DNA of 6,598 nt from Planctomycetaceae bacterium (GTDB lineage: Bacteria; Planctomycetota; Planctomycetia; Pirellulales; Pirellulaceae): NCBI GenBank assembly GCA_022614795.1, contig JAKEHX010000705.1, positions 1-6,598 on the forward strand. Reading direction: 5' to 3'. How positions within the stretch are numbered: the first letter of the stretch is position 1; each line of letters begins with the position of its first letter. Below the pieces are notes generated by a model that saw only the letters and a list, made by a program, of their open reading frames with translations, had not been told where the DNA came from and searched no databases. Positions 5,348 through 6,598 of this stretch are shown here, in pieces. The position numbers and the translations under genes were made by a program.

Positions 5348-5379
5348 AAAAAACCCGCGGCACGTTTGCCGCGGGTTTG
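5348..5379 (-). terminator. Strong intrinsic terminator between convergent genes
   Basis: AAACCCGCGGC (5351-5361) and its exact complement at 5368-5378 form an 11-bp stem with a 6-nt loop. On the minus strand the stem runs into six T residues (5353-5348), ideal for ending the DUF1559 gene whose stop is at 5409. On the plus strand only three Ts (5376-5378) follow, so termination of the Sir2 transcript, which stops at 5341, is probably weaker but plausible. Confidence 0.88.
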
Positions 5380-5408
5380 CGGATGACATCGCGATCGGTT
5401 CCTGCGAA

Positions 5409-6431
5409 CTAGAAATCGCCCTCGCGAATTGGATTGCGCTGCATCAACAGAATTGGATCCGCGGGTCCCGGCGGGGCCATGCCTGAAACCTGATACTTCG
5501 AACCGTGCGAGCTCATCAGCCGGCAATAGACCGTGTAGTCGATGCCTTCGGCGATGAATCGCACGCTGCCATCCACCATGCCAGTCTGGAACCCACCCGG
5601 ATGCTCGCTGGAGGGGCGGGCATAGTTGACATCCGGCGGGCCCGGGATCGGCGCGAGCGGTGAAGGATCGTTTCCGGCATCCTGATTAGGCAAAATCGTC
5701 ACAGCGGCGGGATCGCCCCAAACGACGCCGACGTTTGCCTCAAAGGGAGCAATGCGCCAATCGATCAGGTCGATGTTCTCAGCGAACATGATGGTATTCG
5801 AAGCCCCGTCGCCGCGAGCAATGTCGGCTGATGACGTCTTGAAAATCGGAAACGTGTCTGTGCTTCCCTTGATGCGGTTATCCAAGCACCCGTTGGCGGG
5901 GAAATCGTATGGTATGCCGGCACTGGGGGCTGGGTTGTCCAGCCAACCGGTATTCACCGCGTAGGAAGTGCGCTCTTCCAGATCGTCGTCGGTGGTATCA
6001 CTGGGGCACTGCACCACTGCCAGACGTCCCCCAATGATGCTCGGAATGGAAAGCGTCATGGCGGTACCGTCTAACTGAAGCTGCCGGCGCATCTCGTCGT
6101 ACATGTCGGGACGGCCCAGCTCGGTCAGCATCACATGGACCCAGGTTTGGTATCGATCGGGGCGGTCGTCCCATTGCGGCGGAAATGCCGGCGGCGAGAT
6201 CGAGGGATAGGTTCGTGACGGCGGCAGGAAGGTCTTGCTTGTCTCAAACTGCCGCACAGCGAGCCCCATCTGCTTCAGGTTGTTGCCACATTGAACTTTC
6301 CGCGCCGCTTCGCGGGCGGCTTGGACGGCAGGCAAGAGCAGCCCCGCCAACACGACGATGATCGAGATGACCACCAGCATCTCGACGATAGTAAATGCGC
6401 CGCGAACTGGGTTCCCGTGACGTAGTCTCAT
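5409..6431 (-). CDS. DUF1559 protein with type II pseudopilin-like N-terminus (second copy)
   Basis: A 340-residue paralogue of the protein at 1457-2389, on the opposite strand. From ATG 6431: a short basic leader (MRLRHGNPVRGA), prepilin-type signal FTIVE from residue 13, a hydrophobic helix to about 34, and LLLPAVQAAREAARK leading into CGNNLKQMGLAVRQFE. The C-terminal H-X9-DG motif is His277 to Asp287-Gly288, then SVRF. The residue before FTIVE is Ala, as in the other copy. A start 57 bases upstream is open, but ATG 6431 has AGGAG at 6443-6439 with 7-nt spacing and puts the signal at the normal distance. The central region differs widely from the first copy, with Pro-rich stretches (SISPPAFPPQW and PLAPIPGPP), so these are not a recent duplication. 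Likely exported or membrane-anchored; precise function unknown. It ends in a strong terminator. Confidence 0.95.
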   Translation of the reverse strand: MRLRHGNPVRGAFTIVEMLVVISIIVVLAGLLLPAVQAAREAARKVQCGNNLKQMGLAVRQFETSKTFLPPSRTYPSISPPAFPPQWDDRPDRYQTWVHVMLTELGRPDMYDEMRRQLQLDGTAMTLSIPSIIGGRLAVVQCPSDTTDDDLEERTSYAVNTGWLDNPAPSAGIPYDFPANGCLDNRIKGSTDTFPIFKTSSADIARGDGASNTIMFAENIDLIDWRIAPFEANVGVVWGDPAAVTILPNQDAGNDPSPLAPIPGPPDVNYARPSSEHPGGFQTGMVDGSVRFIAEGIDYTVYCRLMSSHGSKYQVSGMAPPGPADPILLMQRNPIREGDF

Positions 6432-6438
6432 GGCCTTG

Positions 6439-6443
6439 CTCCT
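6439..6443 (-). promoter_or_regulatory. Shine-Dalgarno site that fixes the start of the second DUF1559 gene
   Basis: AGGAG on the minus strand lies 7 nt before ATG 6431. It favours this codon over the in-frame ATG at 6488, which would add 19 residues before an otherwise normal prepilin leader. Confidence 0.7.
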
Positions 6444-6540
6444 CTTCGGTTCCTCCCCGTGCGATTCAAGCCGGGCCAGTGCCGGCACAGCAAATCCGAT
6501 TGTCGCACCTGGGCTGGGGAATGTCGAGTCGATTGTGGTG

Positions 6541-6598
6541 AAAAGTGGCAGGCTGGAGGCCGGAGGTCGAAAGTCGGAGGTCAGAGGTCGGACGTCAG
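6541..6598. repeat. 7-bp tandem repeat array, GGAGGTC type, continuing past the window
   Basis: From 6555 the sequence divides into 7-mers: GGAGGCC, then GGAGGTC (6562-6568), GAAAGTC, GGAGGTC, AGAGGTC and GGACGTC. Two more diverged units may precede them (6541-6554). The consensus differs from the TTGTCAC type at 1268 and 2392, but the period is the same. It lies about 110 bp upstream of the second DUF1559 gene and runs off the right edge. Confidence 0.75.

Overview
The window looks like chromosomal DNA from a planctomycete, probably of the Pirellulales type. It carries two DUF1559 proteins, each with a type II pseudopilin-like N-terminus and an H-X9-DG C-terminal motif, a family greatly expanded in that phylum. 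It is also GC-rich, uses few Shine-Dalgarno sites and has many short intergenic repeats. This assignment is inference; no marker gene such as rRNA is present.

Layout, left to right. (1) Positions 1-1019 hold the C-terminal bulk of a tyrosine recombinase that runs off the left edge. (2) Positions 1020-1456 contain no protein gene but hold a tRNA-Ser(GGA) on the minus strand with its own terminator, then a 154-bp segment bounded by a perfect 13-bp inverted repeat and carrying 7-bp tandem repeats, one end of which seems to provide the -35 box of the next gene. (3) Positions 1457-2389 encode the first DUF1559 pseudopilin-like protein. (4) Positions 2392-2496 are a striking array of fifteen 7-bp units that switches orientation at its midpoint and supplies the start codon of the next gene. 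(5) Positions 2482-5341 hold three co-directional, closely spaced genes: a short glycoside-hydrolase-family-2-like protein, a ThiF/MoeB/HesA-type E1-like adenylyltransferase, and a Sir2-family NAD-dependent deacylase. (6) An 11-bp stem terminator at 5351-5378 separates this set from a convergent second DUF1559 gene (minus strand, 5409-6431). (7) The right edge enters another 7-bp-period array of different sequence.

How the parts relate. The integrase faces the 3' end of the tRNA gene, the usual arrangement at one end of an integrated element, so an element may extend leftwards out of the window. The three-gene set could be one transcription unit; joint function is not demonstrated. The DUF1559 proteins are likely exported or surface-associated.

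The most unusual feature is how closely short repeats are tied to gene expression signals. The likely starts of three successive genes lie in or beside three different repeats, a repeat boundary forms a plausible -35 box, and a perfect 9-bp hairpin lies in frame inside the GH2-like gene. I see no CRISPR array, transposase or rRNA, and nothing that clearly forms a new defence system.
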